Shown here piece after piece: positions 32,769 through 44,390 of a stretch of 64,000 nt of DNA (positions are counted from its first letter, which is position 1; every line of letters begins with the position of its first letter). Source of the stretch: Flabesymbios commensalis. Lineage: Eukaryota; Annelida; Polychaeta; Terebellida; Flabelligeridae. The stretch lies in NCBI GenBank assembly GCA_964017125.1, contig OZ024903.1, positions 86,806,247 through 86,870,246 of the forward strand, read 5' to 3'. The translations under genes and the position numbers were made by a program. The notes under the pieces were generated by a model that was given only the letters and a program-made list of their open reading frames with translations, made no database searches and was not told the DNA's origin.

Positions 32769-33890
32769 CTCCACGTGTACAACGACAAATACAGTGAATC
32801 CGTATAATGAAAGGCGTACGTCATTTTTGGGTACAATTTTAATGAGAAGTCCACTTAATTATTATCTTAACACATGGGACTGGAATGGTAATATAAGTAA
32901 TTACGTCATTTTTATAATTCAGTTTATATTAGGCCCTAACAGGCCTGCTGCACGCATAGAACCATAACATGCATGCCTATGCAAATCCTAATTCATGTAA
33001 TATTGGTGATAGTAGGTTACATCGATCTCTATATCAGTGTATGTAGGCTCGCCACAGGCTCACGTCTAGCCTGCTACAACCATCCATTGCAGGGCAACCA
33101 GCATACATCAATAAACACGGGATCGGTCATTAGACATTACACACTATATTTCACACACCACTTAGGCCTAATAAGTAGGATGTTCTGTACGGATTCACAT
33201 TAACTCTCACATAGCTAAGCACGATTATAATGTTTTCTAAAAATGTTTCTTAACATTTTGGTGGCCATTTTATGTTTTGCTAACTTGAAGGTGAATGTCA
33301 CCAAATAAAGAATGTCACTTTGGGCACGTTCGCCTAAGGCATATATGACTGTCTCAAACAGGAATTTCATTATCTGTTATATGGTACATTGCATGTGCTG
33401 ATTGGCTAATCAGAAAATCAATGACAGAATTTTACGTAACCCTACCCCCTTATTCTAGACAGGTTTGTAGGTACACCCATAAAAGCAGTCAAAATATTTG
33501 AAAGCGGTCAAAACTTCGTCCCAATTTTTTTTACTGGTAACATCTCATTTTATGTTTTGGAAATATCAAAGCTTTAAAAAAAGTTGGTCTGGATGAGTAG
33601 TGGGGTGGGGGTGCATGGTGACCGATTCCGTTCCATGGACTAAGTTATGTTTTCAAGCGATGGTCTTTTAGAAATGTATACATGTACTTTGCTTTTCTAG
33701 CTTGAAAACATTTGAATTAGCTGCATAAAATGTTATTCATTTTAAAATATGACCACAAATATAAAAAGATTGGAAAAACATACCATGTCGTCCATCGTCT
33801 ACTCCAGACCAACTGTGTATGGTCTCCGGTATGAAATATGAAGGAAAATTTAGTGTTGCCATGCCAGTGGTACATGTCAGTGACACTGCT
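32769..33890. other. Interior of the 2.9-kb element, unrecognised
   Basis: Short open frames only. Those at 32749-32967 and 32973-33203 resemble nothing known and lack domain motifs. Confidence 0.35.
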
Positions 33891-34045
33891 TACCAATTTT
33901 AACTGTCCTGCAACTTCTGTTAATATGTAAGTTTTGCCTGTGCCTGCCTGACCACATATAATAAAATTAGGTGCATAGCTAATTGCTGATCCGTTGTCAG
34001 CATGATTCGCTTATTTTTAATTTCACCCTCTATCTGAGAGAAAAT
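33890..34045 (-). pseudogene. P-loop segment, Pif1-helicase-like remnant
   Basis: The minus strand around 33985-33910 reads NFIICGQAGTGKTYILTEVA, a Walker A motif (GQAGTGKT) in the sequence context typical of Pif1-family helicases. Just upstream, another frame reads LTTDQQLAM, like the glutamine-containing motif that precedes Walker A in that family. No later helicase motifs were found. The segment lies inside the inverted-repeat element and is a degraded remnant. Pif1-like helicases occur in several mobile elements, so it does not settle the element's class; a host-gene fragment carried inside is also possible. Confidence 0.5.
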
Positions 34046-35185
34046 ATTCTTTCACGTGGCATCATTCGTATGTAATATATGTATTATACACAGGGATGGG
34101 GTAACAGAATTGCTGGTACAATTTTGATATACCCGCATTTATGTTATATTGCAATACAACGGCATTTATGGTTTTAGTTAGCCTACGTTACATGCACTAT
34201 AATGGCCAGTTGAACAGGGTTTGAACAAGGTGGGGTCTTTGGTATGACAAGGAGCCCGCATTGTCTAAACATTTTTTTACAAGGTATCAGACTCACAGAC
34301 TGACTCACATGATCGTATCCAGAGAAGGGGGGTGTGATGTCTGTAACCCCATACCCCCTGCATATTCCCAAATGCGTTGCATTGTAGGATTGGGCATTAA
34401 AGGAGGTGAGTCGTCACGATTAGCGGACCTCACATTGTGGGCCCACCCGCAAGCGCAGCATGGTCACCGTTCTAAGAAGTCAGTGCACACACGATACATA
34501 ACGGTTATCATTAAGCGAAACGACTCATCTGTTTTATGATCTATCAATCATTAAACAATTACATTTGAGAAACTGCATATAAATTTGCATTAAAGTTAGC
34601 ACCAGTTGTCCACAAATAACACTAAACACGTGTTGTGGTGTGATTTTCAGATGTTGTAGTTTTTATTAGACTAAGAATGAGATAAAGCATTTGTTTTTCA
34701 ACATTTTGTTTTTACTGTATTAACTAGGGAGAATGGCTGATTATTTTGTTGTGTATTTTTCAGCATGTCATTGATGTAGTCTGCTGCTTTTTGAAACAGA
34801 ATCGTCTTGTTTTGAAAAAAAACTGATCTGCGAGCGATAACATGTGCCTTTTGGATTTATAATGAGGTGTAAATGGAATGTTTCCCCCAAAGCTGTAGAT
34901 GGATATGTCGTGAATTTTGTGGTCTCTAAGAGCATGTAAATTGAAATATATGTATATATTTTGTTTTGTTTGACTAATAGTGTTTATCACTTAACATAAC
35001 TAGCGGGTTTTTGTATCGATTGGAGTGTTTTAAATGCTTATAATGGGGTTAGTTGTGTTGGACCCCAGAAAGCACATTGTCGTCACCTTCCACCCATATA
35101 CTGTATCTACTGCAGAGAGATCACCCCTGTGGATAGTACACGTGTACATACTCCTATGCGATACAGAAGGCCCAGTGGTCTTTAT

Positions 35186-36050
35186 TGTTATCACTCTATC
35201 ACAGGCTGAAGTATGTATTGTTATCATGCTACCACAGGCTGAAGTATGTATGATTTTCGTGCTATCACAGGCTGAAGTCTGTATTGTTATCATGTTTTCA
35301 CTAGCTGAAGTCTGTATTGTTATCATGCTATCACAGGCTTAAGTATGTATTGCTATCATGCTATAACAGGCTGAAGTCTGTATTGTTATCATGCTATCAC
35401 AGGCTGAAGTATGTATTGCTATCATGCTATAACAGGCTGAAGTCTGTATTGTTATCATGCTATCAGAGGCTGAAGTATGTATTGCTATCATGCTATAACA
35501 GGCTGAAGTCTGTATTGTTATCATGCTATCACAGGCTGAAGTCTGTATTGTTATCATGTTTTCACAAGCTGAAGTCTTTATTGTTATCATGCTATCACAT
35601 GATGAAGTCTGTATTGTTATCATGCTATCATATGATGAAGTCTGTATCATTATCATGCTATCTTAGGCTGAAGTTTGTATTGTTATCATTCTATCACAGG
35701 CTGAAGTTTGTTTTGTTATCATGCTATCAGAGGCTGAAGTCTGTATGGTTATCATGCTATCATAGGCTGAAGTCTGTATGGTTATCATGCTATCACAGGA
35801 TGAAGTATTTACTGTTATCATGCTATCACAGGTTGAAGTCTGTATGGTTATCATGCTGTCAGACGCTGAAGTCTGTATGGTTATCATGCTATCACACGCT
35901 GAAGTCTGTATGGTTATCATGCTATCACATGCAGGCTGAAGTTTGTATTGTTATCATGCTATCACAGGCTGAATATTATCGTATACATATCGCAGGCTGA
36001 AGTCGCTATGGTTATCATGCTATCAGAGGTGAGTCTGTATTCATGGCTAT
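35186..36050. repeat. ~30-bp minisatellite (right part)
   Basis: About 28 units of CACAGGCTGAAGTCTGTATT then GTTATCATGCTAT. Units are more uniform than in the left part, and pairs alternate between AAGTATGTATTGCT and AAGTCTGTATTGTT at 35330-35520, a dimer-level duplication. The long plus-strand frame is repeat translation. Confidence 0.93.
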
Positions 36051-36102
36051 CATGCTGTTTCTCGCTATGCATGGGTAACAATCTCACCCACTTTATGCCC
36101 TC

Positions 36103-36330
36103 TTAACCCTTACAACGCTAAAATATGTATTTTTGAATAAGCCATGCAGAACAAAAGTGTTTTTAATTTGAAATCGTAATTGATGCATTTAGTTAGCTCT
36201 TTCCACTTCATTTGAATACCTATGTTAAGGAGTCTACGGCTATTATAAATGTTGTACTTCCTTCAGTGCTGGGACCGCCTTTAGACGTCGGAATCTGACG
36301 TCTATACGCGTCAGATTCTGACTTCAGAAA
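36103..36330 (+). mobile_element. TTAA MITE, family P2, right end lost
   Basis: TTAACCCTTACAACGCTAAA; later ATACCTATGTTAAGGAGTCT; then AGACGTCGGAATCTGACGTC and ACGCGTCAGATTCTGAC. The closing repeat is not found. Confidence 0.7.
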
Positions 36331-37540
36331 CCGCTTTTTCCCTATTTTTTCATCATATCAAATACTAGATAATTATTTATGTGAGCTGAATTCAATTCGT
36401 AAGAATTATAAATATTTTTATTTCAAATTAGACAAATATAAGTAATTTTCACCTACTTGGAATTGTAGATCAACACGATAATATAAGAAAAAAACGGTAT
36501 TTCAATTACCATCGAAGTTACATGATGTAATATTAATTTTATAATCGCTTAGTAACCTTTTATGCCTCATATGAATAAATGATAATTAGTAATTAATTAT
36601 CTATTTCTTATTTTGCAGATATATATTTCTTACACATCGTGTGTAGGTAGAATACCGGAGGAGATCTGGTTATCTTAGCTATAGTCTTTACTATATGTTA
36701 TTAATTTCCGACATAATGCAAAAATTAAGATCCGGAAACAGAAAATGTATAAAGCGTCGTATTTTTAAAAATCTATTGAAACTGGGAAAATAATTGGTTG
36801 ACTTCTTTATAGGCCTATAGTCCTGGCAAACATTTAGTTAAATATTCAAATGAATATCACTATATTACTTAACTAAAGCCACTTTAAAAACAAAAAAATG
36901 TTGGAAACAAAAAGAAAATTATAGCAATTCTGTTAATATACAAAAATATGTCTTTTCCCAAATAACATTTTAACCACCTTCAAATAGTGAATATTGTATA
37001 TATTTCTGTTTAAATCATTATTATTGCACATAAGAAGTATAATAAGAGCTCGTGTAATTGAATATAACATGTTTCTTGGCTTATCTGTCTCACTTTTGCA
37101 AAAAGGTCATCAAAACTAAACCTTCCTTGATACGTCTTCATACACAACTTCTGGGGGATGACAATTTGGAAACGAAAACATGGTAGAGTACAAAAAGGGT
37201 TTTACCACAGGGACACAATAGTGTCGATCTACCTTCGTGGGGGGCTATTGTTTGACCCGTTACAACGCCCGCTATCAGTTATTTATGATGCGGAATTATC
37301 AGGTGAGAACCTATGCTTCTTGGCACTCTATAACCCTATGGTTATCCATGGTCCAGGGCGACAGCGTTTATTATTATGCATGTTGTCAGGAGGATACGCT
37401 GCTATACTGTTATAAAAATGAATGGAAGGTAATTAAAAAATAATCTTTTGATAGAGATATGTATAAAATAAATATTAAAATGATGAATAACACGAGTAAA
37501 TAATCAATCACGACAAGTACATTATCCACTGTGTCGAGCC
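36331..37540. other. Gene-free spacer
   Basis: AT-rich, no credible gene. The 85- and 68-residue frames near 37158-37443 overlap each other and lack any family signature. Confidence 0.4.
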
Positions 37541-37830
37541 TGTGTAGGGCTATTGGGGCCCAGCTGAGGATCACGGAGTTCTGTTATCCACATTGCGGGG
37601 CCTGTTGACATTGGCGGCTGTTACAAGTGGGGTGGGGGGGGGTCTAGAGGAGTGGGGGCGGTAGGCCCGCGTGGCAGACGACAGTTATTGTGTGGCGGGC
37701 GCCGGACTGGCGCCACAGCTACTTAGGGTATCAGAGCCGGGGTGGGGCCGACCCCGGCTCCGCGCCGCGACCCCCGGGCTGTCAGCGCCCCGGCATTGTT
37801 TGGCACCCCTGCAAAAGCCCCGCGACGGGA
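37540..37830. promoter_or_regulatory. GC-rich island, function unknown
   Basis: A sharp rise in G+C with many CpG dinucleotides (GGCGGGCGCCGG, CCGCGCCGCGACC) in an otherwise AT-rich area. Open frames through it carry no recognisable domain. It could be a promoter or enhancer island; no exon signature was found. Confidence 0.3.
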
Positions 37831-37971
37831 AATATTTGAACAGGGAATTATCATATTTAACGCCGAGGTGACTGTGGATTTAATTACGTGTTATACAGGA
37901 GTGACGTGGATATTTTGTGACGGGTCCCCCCTCCCCGGTGTCGCCTCTTACGTCCTCCAAACCCCGGCAAA

Positions 37972-38070
37972 CATATACATCGGTCCGATGCTGGACCAAT
38001 GCTGTGCCAACGTCTGCGACGTTGGCACAGCATTGGTCCATCACCGGGGCAGCGTCACGTGTTCGTTGGT
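37972..38070. mobile_element. Palindromic MITE, family B variant
   Basis: The core GGACCAATGCTGTGCCAACG is mirrored by CGTTGGCACAGCATTGGTCC around TCTGCGA: near-perfect inner arms. Ends: CCCGGCAAACA and CACGTGTTCGTTGG. Confidence 0.75.
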
Positions 38071-38462
38071 TCTATGCGGATTATCGATCTCTTATAATTA
38101 TTTCCCAAGTGTAGGCCTACAAATGTCCGTGTATCGCAGCGCCATTAAACGCGGCAAATTGATTATTAGCTATCTGTACCGGCAAATCACCACTACCAAA
38201 CCATACCAGGGTGTCGCGCACTGCGTGACTCTCTCTCACAAATCCCTGTTATCTGGGCTCTGGGGCCAGAAGGGTGCATTAATACGCTTTACGGCCTATA
38301 CAGTACTGTCTGTATGTACATACGGTAGACAGTGACTGACGCCAAATTAACTGGTCAAGTGTGTAAAGACTCAATTAGCTGACGGCCCCATGTGTTGTGA
38401 AAGCTGTTTGGAGGTCTGAGCACTGTTGACTGTAACAAACACATGCCTATTATAACGACAAC

Positions 38463-38543
38463 ATACACCACATTGTTGGTGTAATGTTGATCCAGCGTCG
38501 TAGACGCTGGGACCACATTACACCATCATTGTGCTTGCGTGCC
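38463..38543. mobile_element. Family B MITE, ends eroded
   Basis: GGTGTAATGTTGATCCAGCG, TCGTAGACGC, TGGGACCACATTACACC. Confidence 0.65.
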
Positions 38544-38691
38544 CACATAATAAGCCGTTTACGACCAAGTTCAACCTGTCAACTGGAATTTACCAACAAT
38601 CAACTGGAAAATCATTGATTTATGTGCACCGAAAGGAGGTTTTGCTGCACGAATCCACATTTTTGTAGTGGAAAGTAAATGTTTAAATGGC

Positions 38692-38746
38692 CTAGGTATT
38701 AAAGGGTCATATATGCCACTGTATAAGGTGGCATACATAATTATGA
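38692..38746. repeat. Family V relative, eroded
   Basis: TATTAAAGGGTCATATATGC and GGTGGCATACATAATTATGA flank CACTGTATAA. Confidence 0.5.
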
Positions 38747-39133
38747 CATTCATATATTTTGGAATGATGAGTGCAATTACAGAAGAACGGGCATTGAACA
38801 ATAAAAAACATACATGCATTTTTGTGACTTTACGGTAATAAATCTTAAAACTTATATATCTATATATATTCGACTAGCTCCACACAATTTAGATAAACAT
38901 ATATAATAGGATTATTTCGGTTTTATTGCGTGTAAATTTATATTATATACGGGTTGAGTGATTAATGAAAGTAGCTCAGAAACTAGACCTGATAATTGTT
39001 TGTCAAGATGGTTTTGTCCTTGTTTTGTCATCAAGCATGCAAGGGACGTTTTGGAATGGTTCTTCAAAATTCAACAAAATTGTTAGCATAATCATGTTTT
39101 GCTAACAATTTTTTGTTCACTGGTGTGCTGTCG

Positions 39134-39199
39134 TGCAAAGCCAAACGGCAGTATCTGATTACTTTACAACTAAGCAGATACTGCCTTTTGGCTTTGCAG
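39134..39199. mobile_element. Palindromic element, family H (good copy)
   Basis: TGCAAAGCCAAACGGCAGTA pairs with TACTGCCTTTTGGCTTTGCA; the inner TCTGATTACTTTACAACTAA closes the loop. Confidence 0.78.
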
Positions 39200-39890
39200 A
39201 TCAAACGGTGATACTTTGAGTGTGAGTATAGGACAAACACAGCACACGTCAAAAAAAATGTTCGCCAAAAGACTCGTATCGCATGTCATTCACTGAAATA
39301 CAACGATATCAGGGTGTTTTTTGTAAATATTCGTCAGAAAATTACATACACACAAAAGGATGGTTTTTTCTAAAATGTTAGTCGCAAATCATCTAGAAAT
39401 AAATAAATGAATTTTTATTTAATTTTTGTTTTTGTAATATACAGCCTATACTAATATGTTATATCAGACATACCAATAATGCTTACGAAGGTCTTATGTA
39501 ACACTTTGTGTAGGCCCACATTGAGTTTTTATTATGCGTTTAATCACCTACTCTGTTATTAATGTCTTTATGTCCTGTAAAATGTTTTTTTTTCCTTCTG
39601 CTTAGCAATTATGTACTTTACTAACATTAGACCAACGTTCTAGTGCTAAACAATGGGCAGTAACACATTGGAAAAAATAATGACAAGAGAAGATGTGTAC
39701 GCCCTGGTATACAGTTATAGATACATTCATATTAACCATTCAAGCACCCATGTCGAATTATACGCCATTAAGTATTTTTAACACTTTGGTATTTATATAA
39801 GCATGTAATTTTGCTCCACTTTGATGCACATGTATAGATAAAACGGCTCTAATTGATTGCAAGTTAGAATAAATACCTGAATATTTCGGG
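39200..39890. other. Gene-free AT-rich spacer
   Basis: No gene or clear repeat seen; scattered TTAACC motifs (39733) may be eroded ends of P-type elements. Confidence 0.35.
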
Positions 39891-40100
39891 TTAACCTGTT
39901 GGTGCCGAATTGTTTGTTTCTATTTTTTATATTTTTAATTCACAACTTCAAGTGGGTGAAAAAATTCAGATATTGCGAAATGAAGGTCAACGATTAAAAA
40001 AACCTCGCGATTGATGTGTTAAGTATGTTTACATGATTGTAATATTCTAATAAAAAATGTAGAAAACGAACATAATCTGGACAGGCCATTAAAGGTTTAA
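39891..40100 (-). mobile_element. Diverged TTAA MITE of the P1 group
   Basis: TTAACCTGTTGGTGCCGAAT opens and TTAAAGGTTTAA closes. One hairpin arm survives (CACAACTTCAAGTGGGTGAA) while the facing arm is lost. Confidence 0.55.
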
Positions 40101-40499
40101 GCGTCTTCTTTGTGAGTATGTTTTGCTCTTTTTTTAATATTAATTGGTTTGAAATTTTCCAGCAGCACAAGGGTTAACAAAAAGCCATACTAATATACAT
40201 GTACGTGGTTAATGATGGGTGTGTCTGCTATGATGGGGGAGAGGGGTGTTGTTGTTAGCAGGATATAACCACACATGACATTGTGTCATTATTATAGCAA
40301 ACAAAAAATGGTTATGTGTGAAAAACATCATTGTTTATGTGAAATATACACCGATCAGACCTAATTGTACTTGGAATGCTGAAACGTGAATTTATGTCAA
40401 TATTATAAATGCACGCTTTTCGTTGCGTTTGCATATAATTATGTTTTAAAGTTATATTATTGATTAGAAGTCCATATATATAATTAGCATGCCATACAT

Positions 40500-40770
40500 A
40501 GTAGCTATTTTATCTCTGGTTTTGGTGCGGAAACAAAATGATAGACCCTGGCAATGCCTTTCAATCTTATTTTAAGTATATACCCAGTGTTTCTTATGGC
40601 AATGCCAGTTAACATGATTTTAGTTATGTATGTCATACTATGTATATTGTCATATGATTTTAACAAATTAACAATGTTGTATATACATGTACATATCTCT
40701 ATTTCTATGACAAATAAGTCTGGATTGACTTTCTTTCTGTCAATAAAATATCTGTCTGTCTGTCTGTGTA
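40500..40770 (+). mobile_element. Possible LINE 3' end with (CTGT)n tail
   Basis: An AT-rich stretch ends in CAATAAAATATCTGTCTGTC, a polyadenylation-like signal followed by a short tandem tail, as in non-LTR element ends. No coding part is seen. Confidence 0.3.
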
Positions 40771-41280
40771 TAAAATAAATTACTTCACAACGTTGAATTA
40801 CACCCAATTACAGAGTTGCCTAAAACTTTAATTGATGTATCGTGAAGATACATAAAACATAATACAAATTAGAAATAAGACCATAAATGTTTGTGTTCAA
40901 AAGACTTTTCATTTTTTCCAATCAAATTCAGCAATATAATAATGCAATAGTTTCTTTAAAGTCATTTAAAGTGCACATGTGAGAACTCCTATAGTTTTTG
41001 TAATATCCATTTATTATATCTGGATAACATAACAATGCATGATAAAAATGTATTTTATCGGACTTACCCTAGCGGAGTTATGCTCATTCTATAAATGGTT
41101 GTTATTGTGTGCAGCAAGTTGTGTTGTTGTTTGTAGCGAGTGGTGTTGTTGTATTTAGCGGGTTTCAGAGAAAACAGGTGTGTGTGATGTGGTGACATTG
41201 TGTATGTGGCATTTAGCTGCCACTGGCGTACAAACAGTCAGCTATGTGTATGCGCTTCTGTCTGCACCCTATAGGGTACA
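40771..41280. other. Gene-free spacer
   Basis: No gene or recognised element. Confidence 0.35.
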
Positions 41281-41497
41281 TTATGACCCTCCGACCACTA
41301 AGTTTCAAATTCTGAATTTTCATCCGCGTGAGGTTAGCGAGACAGAACCTCGCGTGTAGAAAAATGTACACAAATTATAGATATTTATGTACATTAAGCA
41401 AATTTGATCATAAACGATCTACGTATTTAACATTTATTAAATGGTCTATAAATCACCTTATTTCAAATGATTAAATTCGTAGCGCCTAGAGGGTTAA
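41281..41497 (-). mobile_element. Diverged TTAA MITE with altered hairpin
   Basis: Left end GACCCTCCGACCAC; right end GCGCCTAGAGGGTTAA. The hairpin position has CGCGTGAGGTT...AACCTCGCGTG inside TTTTCATC...GTAGAAAAA: different sequence, same fold as P1. Confidence 0.6.
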
Positions 41498-41499
41498 CG

Positions 41500-41710
41500 T
41501 CATACGGCCATCAGAATCCCCGTCTGTGATCATCCGTCACTAGTTCACATCGGCGCCACCAGGTGGCACCCATAAACACAAACCAAAACACTGCTAATTG
41601 CGTTTAGCACCCTTGCGCTCCATCGAGCCCCTTTTGACACCCGCCCCTCTCTGATAGCGGAGAGCAAACCGTTAGAATAACGGTTCCCGAAGTGTCAATT
41701 TGCGTTTGAA
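41500..41710. promoter_or_regulatory. Repeat-free island with a CTCF-like motif
   Basis: CCACCAGGTGGCAC at 41556-41569 fits the CTCF core pattern, though as a near-palindrome around an E-box it could be coincidental. The block also has GATAGCGGAGAGC and AACCGTTAGAATAACGGTT. It lies about 5.3 kb upstream of the T-box start codon. Confidence 0.3.
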
Positions 41711-42079
41711 CATTTGTTCACACTAATACACTATGTAAAACTACAAAGGATATGTGCCTACTCTAAACCATATTGAAAAACATATATTCAGGCTCCACAT
41801 TAAAAAATATTATAAATATAGAAATGATTTATTTTAATTTATAGCTTGCAAAATATAATAATTAAATTAATGAGATTCAAATTGGACATTTTTTGTCGAA
41901 ATGCGCTAAAACAGCATCATAATAGTTCAGTTCGACTATAAAGTAACCAGAACAAGTATTCTATGGCGTACAAGAAAACTAGAATATTATAACGTGCTAA
42001 CATTAGCGTGTAATATTTTTGGCTCAAATTTTGGCTCAAATTTTGGCTTAAATAAGTAATACTGTATTTAAAGAGTTGG

Positions 42080-42142
42080 GTCACTGTAGACCCACCGTGT
42101 ACGATGCTGATACAACATTGATGCAACATTGGGTGCATGGAT
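42080..42142. mobile_element. Family B fragment
   Basis: ACTGTAGACCCACCGTGTAC, GATGCTGATACAACATTGATG; right half only. Confidence 0.5.
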
Positions 42143-42149
42143 GACGTCA

Positions 42150-42218
42150 CCTTGGTATTAAAGGATCGTATCTGCCACATTTTAAAGTGGCAGATACGAC
42201 TCTTTGATATTAAAATGA
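42150..42218. mobile_element. Palindromic MITE, family V
   Basis: TTGGTATTAAAGGATCGTAT and CTGCCACATTTTAAAGTGGC, then AGATACGACTCTTTGATATT: near-perfect arms. Confidence 0.72.
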
Positions 42219-42527
42219 CGTATTGTCTGAGTCGATGACTCGCTGAAAAAGCAAAAGCATAAGCTCTTAGTTTTAGTGGTTACAAATTAATTTTATCATG
42301 CAAATTGTATTACAGCCATATGGAAAAAAATAGAATAGAGTGGCCCGATCTATTTCTTTCGCGCTTAATTACAAGAAACGAAACTAAAATATGATATGTT
42401 TTATTTGAAATCTAATTAATTAGATAAAATAACGACATGATTAAGAGCAATGAAGATTTTAGATCATAACAGCCGTGTAAATTTCATCTGGTACATATTT
42501 GATTTCATTTTTTACATCAGACATCAG

Positions 42528-42627
42528 TAGCAAACACTAGATGTTTAGTCGATGTCGGTTTAATGCTGGACCACCGTCTGCGATGCTGGCCCAGCAATAA
42601 ACCGACATTGGCTCGTGTTTGTAGGGA
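42528..42627. mobile_element. Palindromic MITE, family B
   Basis: AGCAAACACTAGATGTTTAG to GGCTCGTGTTTGTAGGG; centre CACCGTCTGCGATGCTGG; inner arms GTCGGTTTAATGC and GCAATAAACCGAC. Confidence 0.75.
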
Positions 42628-43329
42628 TTGCCTTGAGATGTGAAGCCTCCCTATATGCACACACACACACACACTAGATGGTGGCGCCTCTAGTGATCAG
42701 CGTGGAGCTACTCACTTACACAGACATTTCGTCACGACAGTTGCAATAGCTATAGGCCGAGTGTTTGTTTTTGAAAAGTATAAAGCAAAATTTCTTAAAT
42801 TCAACTTTTTATGATCTGCGTGCGACAAAGGTGACTGCTTAACACATATTAGGACTATTTTATCATAAAAACTCATAAAAACCCACGATAGTATTGCATG
42901 TGGCACTGCCTTCTTCAATACTTTTCAATACAATGTAAAATTTTCTTTGATGACAAATGTGGATATAAATTTTTTTAATGATAGCATGTGGAGTCAGATA
43001 ACTCAGGCCTATTCCAAGCAATGGCTGGACATAATAGAAATCGAGTAGCTAATAACATATCATTAAAATGATATCAATCCACATCAATATTAATTTGGTC
43101 CACATATATTTGGTCAAATTTCTATAGTTCTATGTTATTTGACATGTGTAATATTGTTGGCCGACAGAGTTTTTAGGCAGCCATCAGGTTCTAATGTTTA
43201 CCTCAAAATCTGTCGGTCTCGTGGCAAAAGATGTGACAGTTCAATTTCTTCTGTCAGACGTCAGTATGCTAAGTTTCACCACACACTGTCAGTGGTCCAA
43301 TGAGAGGCCTACCTAATCTATTTCACCTC

Positions 43330-43565
43330 ACCTATCTATTTCGGGGACCCCACCCTTCCCAGCCATTGACGGCGGCGCGTGCTTGGCGCTCTTTAAAGTG
43401 CAATAAACTAAGAAAATAGTCTAGATATTGGAGAGCCCTTGTCGGTTGCCAAACCACGGCGGAGAAGGAAGGACGTATTAACTGTGTTGACTCTGGTGAG
43501 CGCCGTCTGGGGGCCTGTCAACTGACGTAGCCAGAGTTCCACATCTCACTCTGCTGAGTTTGAAT
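43330..43565. promoter_or_regulatory. Repeat-free, GC-richer island upstream of Tbx2/3
   Basis: Mixed composition between AT-rich and MITE sequence, about 3.3 kb upstream of the start codon, with CATTGACGGCGGCGCG and a Hox-like GTGCAATAAACT. A candidate enhancer on composition and place only. Confidence 0.25.
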
Positions 43566-43568
43566 TCT

Positions 43569-43679
43569 CCCCAGCAAACACGAAACAATGAGCCATTGTT
43601 GTTTTATTGTTGGTCCGACGTCGAAGACGGCGGCCCAACATTAAAACAACATTGGCTTAAAGTCTCGTGTTTGCTGGGT
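43569..43679. mobile_element. Palindromic MITE, family B (reference copy)
   Basis: CCCCAGCAAACACGAAACAA to AGTCTCGTGTTTGCTGGGT. Inner arms GTTGTTTTATTGTTGG and CCAACATTAAAACAAC surround GACGTCGAAGACGG. It is the best-preserved long copy, folding along nearly its whole 110 bp. Confidence 0.85.
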
Positions 43680-44158
43680 CTGGACGACATGTCAATACAC
43701 AATATGCTAAACCTTGCATCTTAAAATATGAAATGTATCCGTCTATGTCTTGTGTGACCGAGATGTTTAATCTCCAGTTACTCTCTATATTTTTCGACCA
43801 TTTAAAAATGAAAGTTGTGTGAGAAAATATTTCTATTTTGAAATACTACAAGTTCAATTAAGCTCCGTAAGTATATCTATGGGATTTATATTATAATAAT
43901 CGTCTTATATGATATCGGTCTACTTCATTGTAAGGAAGTTATCTGGTTTATACAAAGTACAAAGTACAAAAAATACGCGATGTAATGATTATATAGAAAA
44001 CGGTAGGTCAGTGAAATATCATCCCTTATTATAATATATGGTTAGTTTCAGCACCTTATCGTCCCTTTGAGACTGACAATTACTAGTATTACATTTTAGA
44101 TGTGAGATCGCAACATCATAAATGGTTCCGTGGTAGCAATAATCTCCACCATCTTATT

Positions 44159-44390
44159 TTAACCTTTACAACCCTGAAATATTTATTTATAAACCATGTA
44201 GACCAAAGAGTATCAGAAATCATCAGAAATGTCTTAGTTAATTCTTTCCGCTTTATGTCAATGCATATGTTATGGGTCTATGGCCATTATCATTTTTTAA
44301 TTATTTTAGTGCGGACATAGACGTTAGACGTCAGCTTTGATCGTCAGATTCAGATTATGAAGTTAGTCCTCGCACTGAAAGGGTTTTTAA
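44159..44390 (+). mobile_element. TTAA MITE, family P2, complete
   Basis: TTAACCTTTACAACCCTGAA to GCACTGAAAGGGTTTTTAA, with the usual ATGTTATGGGTCTATGGCCA block; TTAA at both ends. Confidence 0.75.

Larger units (their letters stand above)
32244..35177. mobile_element. 2.9-kb DNA transposon with ~0.5-kb terminal inverted repeats
   Basis: The arm 32244-32768 begins CACTGGGCCTTCAGTATCGC; its inverted match is 34603-35177, ending in the complementary GGCCCAGTG. Both arms share CTATCCACAGGGGTGATCTC and the CTAACCCCATTATAAGCATT block or their complements. The 8-bp flanks GTCTGTAT (32236-32243) and GTCTTTAT (35178-35185) look like a target duplication with one change, and removing the element rejoins a regular minisatellite unit. 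An 8-bp duplication is seen in hAT, P and Zisupton-like elements, and long arms are also common in Mutator-like ones, so the superfamily is open. The interior keeps no intact gene. The arms have diverged in small indels, so the insertion is not recent. Confidence 0.85.

Noticed and set aside
35317-36000. 227-residue frame with LLSCYHRLKSV repeats
   Set aside because: Translation of the ~30-bp minisatellite; the opposite strand is open too.
37742-38335. 197-residue frame in a GC-rich island
   Set aside because: Runs through a palindromic MITE (37972-38070) and has no domain; GC-rich DNA has few stops.
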